The position numbers and the translations under genes were made by a program. Under the pieces are notes generated by a model. The model saw nothing but the letters and a program-made list of their open reading frames with translations, was not told the DNA's origin and did not search any database. Of a DNA stretch of 64,000 bases, positions 55,549-64,000 are shown in pieces. Source of the DNA: Brevundimonas sp. UBA6550. GTDB lineage: Bacteria; Pseudomonadota; Alphaproteobacteria; Caulobacterales; Caulobacteraceae. The stretch's first letter is position 1; every line of letters begins with the position of its first letter. Location of the stretch: the NCBI RefSeq assembly GCF_002434505.1, contig NZ_DJKE01000006.1, positions 124,001 through 188,000 on the forward strand. The letters are read 5' to 3'.

Positions 55549-57188
55549 CGCCGCGACGCCTTCGACGCATCCCGCGCCGGGCCGAACTCGGCGCCCGCAT
55601 TCCATTCCGGCCATTGGTCGCTGTCGGCCAGCTCGCGTCCGACGGCGTAGATCAGGGCCACATCGGCGGCGGCCGCGTCCATCTTCCAGGTGTCGTTCCA
55701 TTCGTCCGTGGGCTGATGATATCGGTTCTGGACATAGTCGCGGCTGGCCGCGCTGGCGCCGGTGAAACCCGCCGCCGGGAACAGGGCCGGCACGCCCTTC
55801 AGGGCCAGGGGGAAGTGGTCGGAGCGATAGAAGGCGCCGGCTTGGGGCGCCGGATCGGCGATCAGGGTGCGGCCGGCCTGCGTCGCATGGCGGGCCAGCA
55901 CGTCGTCCAACTGGTTCTTGCCCTTGCCGATGACGACGACGTCGGGGTCGATCTCGGTCCCCGGCAGCAGGCTGTCGACATTGATGTTGGCGACCGTGGT
56001 CTCCAGCGGCCAGACCGGATTGGCGGCGTAATAGGTCGAGCCGAGCAGCCCTGCCTCCTCGCCCGACCAGGCGGCGAAGACCACCGACCGTTTCGGGCGC
56101 GGTCCCTCGGCGAAGGCGTGGGCCAGCTCCAGCAGGGCGGCGACCCCGGTCGCATTGTCCACGGCGGCGTTATAGATCTTGTCGCCCTGGGCGTTCGGCG
56201 TGCCGACGCCATAGCCGTCCCAGTGGGCGCCATACATCACGGTCTCGTTCGGACGCTCCGAACCCGGAATGCGGGCGATGACGTTCCTGGTCTCCACCCG
56301 GTCGGCGAGCTGGCCGAAATCGACGCTGAGGGTCAGGCCGGGCAGGACGACGGGCGTGAAGTCGGCCCGGCGCGCGCTTGCCTTCAGGGCGGCGAAATCC
56401 AGGCCGGCGGCGCGGAATAGCTCCTCGGCCTTGGCGCGCTGAATCCAGCCCTGGAAGGGGGCGCGCTCGGCGTCGGGGTTGGCGCGCACGATGTCGAACT
56501 TGGGCGCCGCCGACGAGTTCTGCAGCGTGGACCAGCCATAGCCGGCGCCGGCCGTCTCATGCACCACCAGCACGCCCGCCGCGCCGCGACGGCCTGCCTC
56601 CTGGAACTTGTAGGTCCAGCGGCCGTAGAAGGTCATGGCGTTGCCGTCGAACTTGCCGGCGACCGGATCGCCCTCGGCGGCTTCGAAATCGGGATCGTTG
56701 ACCAGGACGACGATGACCTTGCCGCGCACGTCCACGTCCTTGAAGTCGTCCCACTGGCGCTCGGGCGCCGTCGCGCCATAGCCGACGAAGACCACCGGCG
56801 CGTCGGTCACGGTGATGTGGTTCACCGGCCGGTCGCTGGACACCAGCACGTCCGGCCCGCGCTGCAGGTTCAGGGTGCGGCCCCCGACATGGGCGGTCAC
56901 CACGGCCGGGCCGTCCTGGCGCGTGCGCGACAGATGGGCGACCTGGACGAAGGCGCCGTCCGGCCCGCCGCCCTGGGCGCCCGCCGCGCGGAACTGGTCC
57001 ACCAGCCAGGCGACGGTCTTCTCCTCGCCGGGCGAGGCGGGGGCGCGGCCCTCGAACGCATCCGACGCCAGCACCCGCACCGCCTGGTTCATCCGTTCGG
57101 CGTCGATCGCCGGCGCCTGCTGGGCCTGGGCGGGCGCGCAGGCCATCGTCAGGGCCAGGGCGGAAACGGCGGGGAGGGCGTGGCGCAT
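55545..57188 (-). CDS. exported M28-family aminopeptidase
   Basis: A 547-residue secreted zinc peptidase: signal to ACAPAQAQ, an inserted PA domain (about 110-250, PVVFVGYGATAPE), and the M28 core with GAHWDGYGVG, YNAAVDNATGVAALLELA and AAWSGEEAGLLGS. It probably scavenges peptides in the periplasm or outside. Its stop shares the bases TTAA (55545-55548) with the divL stop. Confidence 0.92.
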   Translation of the reverse strand: MRHALPAVSALALTMACAPAQAQQAPAIDAERMNQAVRVLASDAFEGRAPASPGEEKTVAWLVDQFRAAGAQGGGPDGAFVQVAHLSRTRQDGPAVVTAHVGGRTLNLQRGPDVLVSSDRPVNHITVTDAPVVFVGYGATAPERQWDDFKDVDVRGKVIVVLVNDPDFEAAEGDPVAGKFDGNAMTFYGRWTYKFQEAGRRGAAGVLVVHETAGAGYGWSTLQNSSAAPKFDIVRANPDAERAPFQGWIQRAKAEELFRAAGLDFAALKASARRADFTPVVLPGLTLSVDFGQLADRVETRNVIARIPGSERPNETVMYGAHWDGYGVGTPNAQGDKIYNAAVDNATGVAALLELAHAFAEGPRPKRSVVFAAWSGEEAGLLGSTYYAANPVWPLETTVANINVDSLLPGTEIDPDVVVIGKGKNQLDDVLARHATQAGRTLIADPAPQAGAFYRSDHFPLALKGVPALFPAAGFTGASAASRDYVQNRYHQPTDEWNDTWKMDAAAADVALIYAVGRELADSDQWPEWNAGAEFGPARDASKASRR

Positions 57189-57225
57189 CGAGAACTCCTG
57201 ATCGAACCGGCGGACCCTGCCCGTC

Positions 57226-58431
57226 TCAGCCCTGGCTGTCGAGCCAGTCGATCACCCCCCGGGCGGCCACAACGCCCGAGGCGAAGCTGGCCTGGAGCAG
57301 ATAGCCCCCCGTCGGCGCCTCCCAGTCCAGCATCTCGCCGGCGACGAAGACGCCCGGGCGTTCGCGCAGCATCAGCCGTGCGTCCACGCCGTCCAGCCGG
57401 ACCCCGCCGGCCGAGGATATGGCCCGCTCCAGCCCCTGGACGCCGCTCAGGATCAGGGGCAGGGCCTTGATCCGCTGGGCCAGGGCGCGGGGTTCGGCGG
57501 GCGGCGGGCCGGCTTCGTGCAGCAGGGCGACCGCCGCCGGCTCCAGCCCTGCCGTCTTGCGCAGATGGTTCGACAGACTGGCCTTGCCGCGCGGCCGATC
57601 CAGCCGGACGATCAGGCGCGCCATGTCCATGTCGGGTTTCAGGTCGATCCGCACATCGGCCTGACCCGCCGCCTCGACCGTGTCGCGCAGAGCCGCCGAA
57701 AGGGCGTAGACGGCCCCGCCCTCCAGCCCATAGCCGGCGATCATCGCCTCGCCCCTGACGGATCGGTCGCCGTGGCCGAGGGCGATTCCCTTCAGCGGCA
57801 GACCGGCGAACCGTTCGCGGAACAGCGGCGACCAGGCGACGTCGAAACCGACGTTGGCGGGTCGAAACGGCGTCGTCGGCGCATCCAGCCACGCGGTCCA
57901 GGCGCCGTCCGAACCCAGGCGCGGCCAGCTGGCGCCGCCCAGGGCCAGAAGCACGGCGTCGGGACGTTCCAGCCGCTCGCCCTCGGGCGTCTCGAACGCC
58001 AGGGCCCCGTCCCGCCATCCGATCCAGCGCGAGCGCGTTCGGACCTGAACCCCCAACGTCTCCAGCCGCGCCAGCCAGGCCCGCAGCAGGGGCGACGCCT
58101 TCATCGCCTTGGGGAAGACCCGCCCGCTGGAGCCCACGAAAGTCGGCTGGCCCAGCCCCTCGACCCATTGCGTCAGGTCGGCCGGCGAGAAGGCGTCGAT
58201 CCAGCGGGCGACGGTCGGCCGGGCGGCGCCGTAGCGGGCCGCGAAGTCCTCCAGCGGCTCGGAATGGGTCAGGTTCAGGCCGCCGCGTCCGGCCATCAGG
58301 AACTTGCGCGCGACCGACGGCATCCGGTCGTGGACCACGACGCCCAGCCCCGCCTGGGCCAGCCGTTCGGCCGCCATCAGCCCGGCCGGACCGGCGCCGA
58401 TCACATGAACCTGTCTGACGGATTCGCTCAT
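57226..58431 (-). CDS. HI0933/TIGR03862-type NAD(P)/FAD-dependent oxidoreductase
   Basis: A 401-residue flavoprotein of the BaiN/HI0933 family. The FAD-binding loop is VHVIGAGPAGLMAAERL at residues 7-23; KFLMAGRGGLNLTHSEP and GEMLDWEAPTGGYLLQASFA are diagnostic. The substrate is unknown. The ATG at 58431 starts the fold; in-frame codons further upstream overlap the divergent greA-like gene. Confidence 0.9.
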   Translation of the reverse strand: MSESVRQVHVIGAGPAGLMAAERLAQAGLGVVVHDRMPSVARKFLMAGRGGLNLTHSEPLEDFAARYGAARPTVARWIDAFSPADLTQWVEGLGQPTFVGSSGRVFPKAMKASPLLRAWLARLETLGVQVRTRSRWIGWRDGALAFETPEGERLERPDAVLLALGGASWPRLGSDGAWTAWLDAPTTPFRPANVGFDVAWSPLFRERFAGLPLKGIALGHGDRSVRGEAMIAGYGLEGGAVYALSAALRDTVEAAGQADVRIDLKPDMDMARLIVRLDRPRGKASLSNHLRKTAGLEPAAVALLHEAGPPPAEPRALAQRIKALPLILSGVQGLERAISSAGGVRLDGVDARLMLRERPGVFVAGEMLDWEAPTGGYLLQASFASGVVAARGVIDWLDSQG

Positions 58432-58495
58432 CGCCCCGCTTTGCCCGGTCGGCTCGGCTCTGGCTATAGGCGCGCGCGTCGCTATGTTCCGTACC

Positions 58496-58975
58496 ATGAG
58501 CGTCGCCTTCACCCGAGAAGAAGATCTTGAGGCCACCGCCGCCGACCTGGCGGACCGCCCGATCTCGCCCCACCCCAATCTGGTCACGCCGCAGGGTCTG
58601 GCCCTGATCGAGGCCGAACTGGCCTCGGCCCGCGCCGCCTATACGGCCGCCCAGGTGCAGGGCTCGATCGAGAGCGACCGCACCGCCATGGCCCGCGCGA
58701 CCCGCGACCTGCGCTACTGGTCCGCGCGGCGCGCCTCGGCCCAGCTGGTCGAGCCGGGCGAGGACGAGGGCGCCGTGCGCTTCGGCGGCTCGGTCACCAT
58801 CGAACGCGACGACGGCCGCACCCAGACGTGGCGCATCGTCGGCGAGGACGAGGCCGATCCAGCCGCCGGTTCGGTCAGCCATGTGTCGCCGTTGTCGCGC
58901 GCCGTCATGGGCCGCCGCGTCGGGGACGAGGTGCAGGTGGCGGGGCAGACGGCCGAGATTACGGCCGTCGGCTAG
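58496..58975 (+). CDS. GreA/GreB-family transcription elongation factor
   Basis: A 159-residue protein with an N-terminal coiled coil (LVTPQGLALIEAELASARAA) and a C-terminal FKBP-like domain ending SHVSPLSRAVMGRRVGDEVQ. It acts on stalled RNA polymerase. The size and divergent N-terminal 30 residues place it in the GreA-like/Rnk-like group; it is not the main GreA. ATG 58496 or 58484 are both possible. Confidence 0.85.
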   Translation: MSVAFTREEDLEATAADLADRPISPHPNLVTPQGLALIEAELASARAAYTAAQVQGSIESDRTAMARATRDLRYWSARRASAQLVEPGEDEGAVRFGGSVTIERDDGRTQTWRIVGEDEADPAAGSVSHVSPLSRAVMGRRVGDEVQVAGQTAEITAVG

Positions 58976-58978
58976 TCT

Positions 58979-59392
58979 TCAGGCCTCGTCGCCCACGCCT
59001 TCGTCCAGCATTTCGCGCATGATCTGCACGACCGCCTTCTGCTTTCGCAGCGGCAGGCGGGGCGCCAGTTTGGCGATTTCCAGACTCTGTTTGGTCATCG
59101 GGAAGTCATGGTCGAAGCCGGGCGCGGCGGCCTCGGCCATGCCAGGCTGCTGGAGCGGAACGCCGTCGAAGAAGAAGGCGATCTCCTCCTTCATGAACTG
59201 GGCGATTTCGAACAGCTTGGACGCCGAAACGCGGTTCGTGCCCTTTTCGTACTTCTGCACCTGCTGGAAGCTGACGCCGACCGCATTGGCCAGGGCGGTC
59301 TGGGTGAGGCCCAGGTTCAGCCGCTTCTCCTGGACGCGACGGCCGACATGGCGATCCACGGGGTGGATCGTCTCGTCCTTGTCTTGCGCCAT
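58979..59392 (-). CDS. XRE-family helix-turn-helix regulator (paralogue of 13165)
   Basis: A 137-residue protein with HTH GLTQTALANAVGVSFQQVQK, then YEKGTNRVSASKLFEIAQ, closely related to the regulator at 13165. A similar regulator lies after lnt in other alphaproteobacteria. The C-terminal helices (LPLRKQKAVVQIMREML) probably dimerise. Its ATG is 13 bases before lnt's stop, on the same strand. Confidence 0.88.
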   Translation of the reverse strand: MAQDKDETIHPVDRHVGRRVQEKRLNLGLTQTALANAVGVSFQQVQKYEKGTNRVSASKLFEIAQFMKEEIAFFFDGVPLQQPGMAEAAAPGFDHDFPMTKQSLEIAKLAPRLPLRKQKAVVQIMREMLDEGVGDEA

Positions 59393-59405
59393 GGTCTTCC
59401 CCGCC

Positions 59406-61043
59406 TCAGATCGCCGACTGCCCCGATCTCACCTTAGATCGCAGGATCAGCGGCCACAAGGATAGAGCGAGCATAGCCATTAGCGCTAGCGCCAGCGGCC
59501 AGTCGCCGAACCGGCCATAGGGGGTGACGCCGGTCGGGCGGGGCAGGGGGGCGTCGATCACCCCCATCACGCCGGGCTCCAGCCGCTGGCCGTCCACGAT
59601 CCGGCCCCATGGATCGATCATGGCGGAAATCCCCGTCGGCGTGGCCCGCGTGATGGGCAGGCCGGTCTCGATGGCGCGATAGCTGGCCAGGTTCAGATGC
59701 TGGCGCGGGCCGGAGGTGGCGCCGAACCAGGCGTCGTTGGACGCATTGACGATCCAGTCTGGACGGCCCGCCGCGCCGGGCGTGAAGCCGGGATAGAGGC
59801 TTTCGTAGCAGATCAGCACCTGGGCCGGCGGCGCGCCAGGAAACGAGATCGGCGCCGGCCTCGGTCCTGCGGAAAAATCGCTGGGCATATGCACCAGGCT
59901 GCGCAGGCCGATGGAGGTCATCAGCGATCCCAGCGGCAGATATTCGCCGAACGGCACCAGTCGGTGCTTGTCATAGACGGCCGCGATCCTCAGGCCCGCC
60001 CCGCCCTCGTCGGCCAGGGCGAACAGGCTGTTGTAATAGCGGGCGCCTTCGGGCGCCGTCAGGTCCGGCTCGCCCCGCGCCAGCCCCATCAGCAGGGTCT
60101 GGCCGGGCCGCAGGGCGCCGGCGATGGCGGCGGCGTCAGCCGAGGCGAAGACGTCGTTGGCCGAGGCGGGCAGGGCGCCCTCGGGCCAGACCACCACATC
60201 GGGCGTCCGCGACGCCGCCTGGCCGGTCAGGGCGACATAGCGGTCGACGATGGAGCGATAGGCCTCGGGCGACCATTTGGTTTCCTGCTTCACATCGGCC
60301 TGGACCAGGCGCACCACCGTATCAGTGAACTGCAGATCCGATTGCGCCAGCCGCACCGCGCCGAACGCCCCCACCGCGATCATGGCCAGGGCGCCCAGGC
60401 CCGCCGAGACCAGACGGCTGCGCTTTTCGCCCGGACCGATCATCGGGGCGAAGGCCGCGGTCGCGGCGACGGTGATCAGGCTCAGGCCATAAACGCCGAC
60501 GACCGAGGCGAACTGGGACATGCCGCCGCCCGCTCGCCACGTGGCCCCCGCCGGATTCCACGGAAAGCCGGTCAGCACATGGCCGCGCAGCCATTCGGCG
60601 GCGCAGAACAGGGCGGCGAACAACAGGACCCGCACCGACCCAATGGGTGCGAAACGCCGATAGAGGGCCGTCGCCGCGCCCCAGAACAGGCCCAGGCCCG
60701 CAGGCAGCAGGCTGGCCGCAAAGGGCGCCATCCACGCCTGTTCGGGATTGACGAAAAAGGCCTCGGCCACCCACCAGCAGCCGACGAAGAAATAGGCGAA
60801 CCCGGCCAGCCACCCCATCCAGAAGGCGCCCCGCGCCGTGTCGGACCGCTCCGACAGGATCATCAGCAGCGGATAGCCCAACAGACCGATCAGAACCCCG
60901 AACGGCGGATGGGCGAAGGCCGTCCCGGCGCCCGCCAGCAGGGCCAGGACGATGCGGATCAGCCGCCAGGTCAGGGCGCGCTTCTTGTCGGGCATGGCGC
61001 GGATGGGGGCTGCGAAACGGTTCAGCAGGGCGTCGGGAAACAT
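59406..61043 (-). CDS. lnt: apolipoprotein N-acyltransferase
   Basis: Adds the third acyl chain to lipoproteins at the inner membrane's outer face. The 545-residue product has six N-terminal membrane segments and a nitrilase-fold domain with catalytic Glu (VVWPEGALP), Lys (VYDKHRLVPFGEYLP) and Cys (VLICYESLYPG). The ATG at 61043 is 3 bases after ybeY's stop, so coupled. The CorC/HlyC gene common between them in relatives is absent. Confidence 0.96.
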   Translation of the reverse strand: MFPDALLNRFAAPIRAMPDKKRALTWRLIRIVLALLAGAGTAFAHPPFGVLIGLLGYPLLMILSERSDTARGAFWMGWLAGFAYFFVGCWWVAEAFFVNPEQAWMAPFAASLLPAGLGLFWGAATALYRRFAPIGSVRVLLFAALFCAAEWLRGHVLTGFPWNPAGATWRAGGGMSQFASVVGVYGLSLITVAATAAFAPMIGPGEKRSRLVSAGLGALAMIAVGAFGAVRLAQSDLQFTDTVVRLVQADVKQETKWSPEAYRSIVDRYVALTGQAASRTPDVVVWPEGALPASANDVFASADAAAIAGALRPGQTLLMGLARGEPDLTAPEGARYYNSLFALADEGGAGLRIAAVYDKHRLVPFGEYLPLGSLMTSIGLRSLVHMPSDFSAGPRPAPISFPGAPPAQVLICYESLYPGFTPGAAGRPDWIVNASNDAWFGATSGPRQHLNLASYRAIETGLPITRATPTGISAMIDPWGRIVDGQRLEPGVMGVIDAPLPRPTGVTPYGRFGDWPLALALMAMLALSLWPLILRSKVRSGQSAI

Positions 61044-61046
61044 GGA

Positions 61047-61493
61047 TCAGTCCTGCTCGGCGGCATAAGGATCGGCGACGCCGATTCCAGCCAGGATCTC
61101 GCGTTCCTCGGCCTCCATCTCCTCGGCCTCGGCGTCGTCCTCGTGGTCGCGGCCGAGCAGATGCAGCACCCCGTGGACGACCAGATGGCTCAGGTGGTCG
61201 GACAGGGTCTTTCCTTGCGCCTCGGCTTCCGCCGCGCAGACGCCGTAGGCCAGGACGATGTCGCCCAGATGCGGCGCGGCGTTCTCAAGCGCGGGGAAGG
61301 ACAGGACGTTGGTCGGCTTGTCCTTGTCGCGGAACCGGGCGTTCAGGTCGCGCACCGCCTCATCGTCGGTCAGCAGGACGACGACATCGCCCTCCACCGT
61401 TCCTAGCGCCGCCTGTGCGGCGCGCGACACGACAGCTTCGGCCTCCGCCAGGGCGCCGGTCCAGGCGTCGGCCTCGACTTCGATCTCGATCAT
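61047..61493 (-). CDS. ybeY: endoribonuclease YbeY
   Basis: rRNA-maturation endoribonuclease. The 148-residue product has the zinc motif HLVVHGVLHLLGRDH (H-x3-H-x5-H) and DKPTNVLSFPALE. It overlaps the phoH stop by 4 bases (ATGA). Its C-terminus (EEREILAGIGVADPY) is typical. Confidence 0.96.
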   Translation of the reverse strand: MIEIEVEADAWTGALAEAEAVVSRAAQAALGTVEGDVVVLLTDDEAVRDLNARFRDKDKPTNVLSFPALENAAPHLGDIVLAYGVCAAEAEAQGKTLSDHLSHLVVHGVLHLLGRDHEDDAEAEEMEAEEREILAGIGVADPYAAEQD

Positions 61494-62476
61494 GCGGGGT
61501 CTTCGAGGTCCGGGGCAGGCCGCCCCTTCGCCGCATCGGCGTCATAGGCGCGCACGATCCGCTCGACCATGGCGTGGCGCACCACGTCCGAGGCCTCGAA
61601 CTTCAGGACGCCCACGCCCTGCACCCCGTCCAGAATCCGCAAGGCATGGGCCAGGCCGGAATCGCGCGGGTTCAACAGGTCGATCTGGGACGGGTCGCCC
61701 GTGACCACCATTCGCGCGCCTTCGCCCAGCCGCGTCAGCACCATCTTCATCTGCAGGCGCGAGGTGTTCTGCGCCTCGTCCACGATGACGAAGGCGTGGC
61801 TGAGCGTGCGGCCGCGCATGAAGGCGATGGGGGCGGCTTCGATCTCGCCCTTGTCGCGGCGGCGCTGCACGTCTTCGGCGCCCAGAATGTCGTTCAGCGC
61901 CTCCCAGATCGGGGCCAGATAGGGGTCGACCTTCTCGTTCAGGTCGCCGGGCAGAAAGCCCAGCTTCTCGCCCGCCTCGACCGCCGGGCGGGTGATGACC
62001 AACCGGTCCACCTGTCCGCGCCGCAGCAGGGACGCGCCGTAAGCCGCCGCCAGAAACGTCTTGCCGGTGCCGGCCGGGCCGACGCCGAACGACAGTTCGC
62101 ACCGCCCCAGCATGTCCAGATAAGCGGCCTGGGCCTTGGTCTTGGGCACGATGGCGCCGCGCTTGCCGCCCGGCAGGGAAACCCCGGCCGCCGCCATGCC
62201 CGGCGTTCCCCGCCCCCCGCGCGCCTGGCCCAGGGCCGCGCGCACGTCCGCCTCGGTGACTTCGGCGCCCAAGGCCGCGCGCTTGGCCAGATCCTCGATC
62301 ACCCGGCGGGCGTCGGACCGGTCGCGCGTGCCGCCATTGACCGAGACCCCGCCGCCCGGCGCCTCGATCAGCACTTTGAAGGCGTCCTCGATCAAGGCGA
62401 CATGGCGGCTGTTCGGTCCGATCACCGCACGCAGTTCGGCGTCGTTCAGCGGGACGAATTCGGACTCACGCGCCAT
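61490..62476 (-). CDS. ybeZ: PhoH-family ATPase (YbeZ)
   Basis: A 328-residue PhoH-like NTPase partnering with YbeY in rRNA maturation. The P-loop is VGPAGTGKTFLAAAYG, Walker B VIVDEAQNTS and MKMVLTRLGEGARMVVTGDP. The ATG at 62476 overlaps the miaB stop by one base (TGATG); an in-frame TTG one codon upstream is possible. Confidence 0.95.
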   Translation of the reverse strand: MARESEFVPLNDAELRAVIGPNSRHVALIEDAFKVLIEAPGGGVSVNGGTRDRSDARRVIEDLAKRAALGAEVTEADVRAALGQARGGRGTPGMAAAGVSLPGGKRGAIVPKTKAQAAYLDMLGRCELSFGVGPAGTGKTFLAAAYGASLLRRGQVDRLVITRPAVEAGEKLGFLPGDLNEKVDPYLAPIWEALNDILGAEDVQRRRDKGEIEAAPIAFMRGRTLSHAFVIVDEAQNTSRLQMKMVLTRLGEGARMVVTGDPSQIDLLNPRDSGLAHALRILDGVQGVGVLKFEASDVVRHAMVERIVRAYDADAAKGRPAPDLEDPA

Positions 62477-63867
62477 CAAGCGGCCTTTTGCTGGGAAATG
62501 AGACGGCCCGACAGACTGTTCTGCTGGCCTTTGACGATCTCGACCGGAACGATCTGTCCGATCAGGTGATCCGCGTCATCGACGTGGACCGATTGCAGAT
62601 ATGGGGATCGACCGATCGCTTGGCGACGGTGGCCGTGACGCCCCGGCTTGTCGAACAGCACATTCAGCGTGCGCCCCGCCTGCGCTTCATTGAAGGCGGT
62701 CTGCTGTTCGGTCAGCAGGGCGATCAGACGGTGCAGCCGCTCCTTCGCGACTTCCGGCTCGACCTGCTTGCCCATGCCGGCCGCCGGCGTGCCGGGGCGG
62801 GGCGAATAGGCGAAGGCGAACGCCCCCGCATAGTTGACGCGCCGCACCAGATCCAAGGTATCCTCGAACTCCCGATCCGTCTCGCCGGGAAAGCCGACGA
62901 TGAAGTCGCCGGCCATGGCGATGTCCGGCCGCGCGGCGCGGATCCGGTCGATCAGATCCAAATACTTCTGGCGCCCGTGCTTTCTGTTCATCAGCCGCAG
63001 GATGCGGTCCGACCCGGCCTGAACCGGCAGGTGCAGATAGGGCATCAGGGCGTCCAGATCGCCATGGGCGGCGATCAGGTCGTCGCTCATGTCGTTGGGA
63101 TGGCTGGTCGTATAGCGGATGCGGTCCAGGCCGGGGATTTCGGCCAGGGCGTAGGCCAGTTCGGTCAGGGTGGCCTTCTTCCCGTCCGGCCGTTCGCCGT
63201 CATAGGCGTTGACGTTCTGGCCCAGCAGGGTGACCTCGCGCACGCCGCGATCCGCCAGTTGCCGCGCTTCTTCCAGCACTGAGGCCAAAGGCCGCGACCA
63301 TTCCGCGCCCCGCGTATAGGGCACGACGCAGAAGGTGCAGAACTTGTCGCACCCCTCCTGCACCGTCAGGAAGGCGGTCGGTCCCTCGGTGAAGCGCGCA
63401 GCGGGCAGGGCGTCGAACTTGTCGTCGGGGGCGAAGTCGGCGCCGATCCGCTCGCCCCGCGCCCGCGCCGTGCGGGTCAGCAGTTCGGGCAGCTGATGAT
63501 AGGCCTGGGGACCGACCACGATGTCGACCGCCGGCTGACGCTTCATGATCTCCTCGCCCTCGGCCTGGGCGACGCAGCCGGCGACGGCGATGGTCATGTC
63601 CCCGCCGGTCTCGCGGCGGATGTCGCGCATCTCGCGCAGCTTGCCCAGCTCGGAATAGATCTTTTCCGCCGCCTTCTCGCGGATGTGGCAGGTGTTCAGG
63701 ATGACGAAGTCGGCGCGGGCGGGATCGTCGGTCGTCGCATAGCCCAGCGGGCGCAGCACATCGGCCATGCGCTCCGAATCATAGACGTTCATCTGGCAAC
63801 CGTAGGTCTTGATGAACAGACGCTTCTCGGCCGCCGTCTCGACTTGGGGAAACTGGGTCTCGGTCAT
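62476..63867 (-). CDS. miaB: tRNA-2-methylthio-N6-dimethylallyladenosine synthase
   Basis: Radical-SAM methylthiotransferase acting on A37 of tRNAs reading U-starting codons. The 463-residue product has the N-terminal cluster cysteines ([33 protein letters not shown]), the radical-SAM motif CDKFCTFC and a C-terminal TRAM domain (about 400-455). The ATG at 63867 gives the family N-terminus. It heads the run miaB-ybeZ-ybeY-lnt. Confidence 0.97.
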   Translation of the reverse strand: MTETQFPQVETAAEKRLFIKTYGCQMNVYDSERMADVLRPLGYATTDDPARADFVILNTCHIREKAAEKIYSELGKLREMRDIRRETGGDMTIAVAGCVAQAEGEEIMKRQPAVDIVVGPQAYHQLPELLTRTARARGERIGADFAPDDKFDALPAARFTEGPTAFLTVQEGCDKFCTFCVVPYTRGAEWSRPLASVLEEARQLADRGVREVTLLGQNVNAYDGERPDGKKATLTELAYALAEIPGLDRIRYTTSHPNDMSDDLIAAHGDLDALMPYLHLPVQAGSDRILRLMNRKHGRQKYLDLIDRIRAARPDIAMAGDFIVGFPGETDREFEDTLDLVRRVNYAGAFAFAYSPRPGTPAAGMGKQVEPEVAKERLHRLIALLTEQQTAFNEAQAGRTLNVLFDKPGRHGHRRQAIGRSPYLQSVHVDDADHLIGQIVPVEIVKGQQNSLSGRLISQQKAA

Positions 63868-63911
63868 GCCGGGCTTATGGTCGCCCGCACCCGCCCCGAC
63901 AAGACGGGGCC

Positions 63912-64000
63912 TCAGCCCGCGTCCACATCGGCGGGATCGACGCGGGCGGCGTGGCGCGTGAAGATCAGGCCTTCGCGCTTGGACGGTTCGGCCCCCTCGA
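63912..64000 (-). CDS. C-terminal end of an unidentified gene (partial)
   Basis: A frame open from the window edge encodes the last 29 residues, ending [15 protein letters not shown] and DVDAG, with a stop at 63914-63912. It is 44 bases upstream of miaB on the same strand. Too little is visible to name it; relatives often have fur or an acetyltransferase gene here. Confidence 0.5.
   Translation of the reverse strand, partial: EGAEPSKREGLIFTRHAARVDPADVDAG

Overview
The window is chromosomal DNA of a GC-rich alphaproteobacterium, most likely Caulobacteraceae and probably Brevundimonas. The pointers are: a DivL-type cell-cycle kinase with tyrosine in place of the phospho-acceptor histidine (53227-55548); a perfect CtrA-type TTAA-N7-TTAA site (49912-49926); an alphaproteobacterial LexA box GTTC-N7-GTTC in front of recA (40620-40634); an UrcA-family protein; a DUF1674 protein; and strong GC codon bias. 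I see no prophage, insertion sequence, integron, CRISPR array or rRNA operon. One tRNA (Met, CAT anticodon) is present.

Layout. 1-13 kb: atpC, a lipoprotein, a serine hydrolase, rarD, asd, zapE, mdh, a SIMPL/HIT pair, an aldo/keto reductase, an epoxide-hydrolase-like enzyme and an MprF-like DUF2156 membrane protein. 13-20 kb: an XRE regulator, hisN, a large foldback element, a minus-strand run of two exported methyltransferase-fold proteins and a lipase-like hydrolase, a heat-shock Hsp20 gene with an apparent RpoH promoter and ROSE-type thermometer, rppH and a YibQ-type deacetylase-fold protein. 20-33 kb: ppc, corA, urcA, an M3 peptidase, murI, two metal-transport genes with AT-rich operators, and lysA/lipoprotein/argH back to back with tlpA. 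33-40 kb: tRNA-Met, a PQQ-type sugar dehydrogenase, the thiolase-fadJ beta-oxidation pair and SOS-regulated recA. 40-52 kb: M28 peptidases, a lipoprotein/PAP2 phosphatase/beta-helix cassette, a luciferase-like monooxygenase, htpX, a DUF1674 protein, a Gly-rich secreted repeat protein, pyrF and marC. 52-64 kb: a minimal metalloprotease, divL, a third M28 peptidase, an HI0933-type flavoprotein, a GreA-like factor, an XRE regulator, and the housekeeping cluster miaB-phoH-ybeY-lnt.

Most of the window is ordinary housekeeping sequence, packed with 1-4 base stop/start overlaps that imply translational coupling. The less ordinary content is in the non-coding and envelope features: dispersed GTCATCC...GGATGAC palindromes, the 190-base foldback downstream of hisN, the RNA thermometer, the paired metal operators, the paired exported methyltransferases, a PAP2 phosphatase lacking its PSGH histidine, and a CtrA-box gene encoding a 41-residue tandem-repeat surface protein. 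I found no clearly new multi-gene defence or mobile system. All functional calls rest on motifs read by eye; no database search was run.
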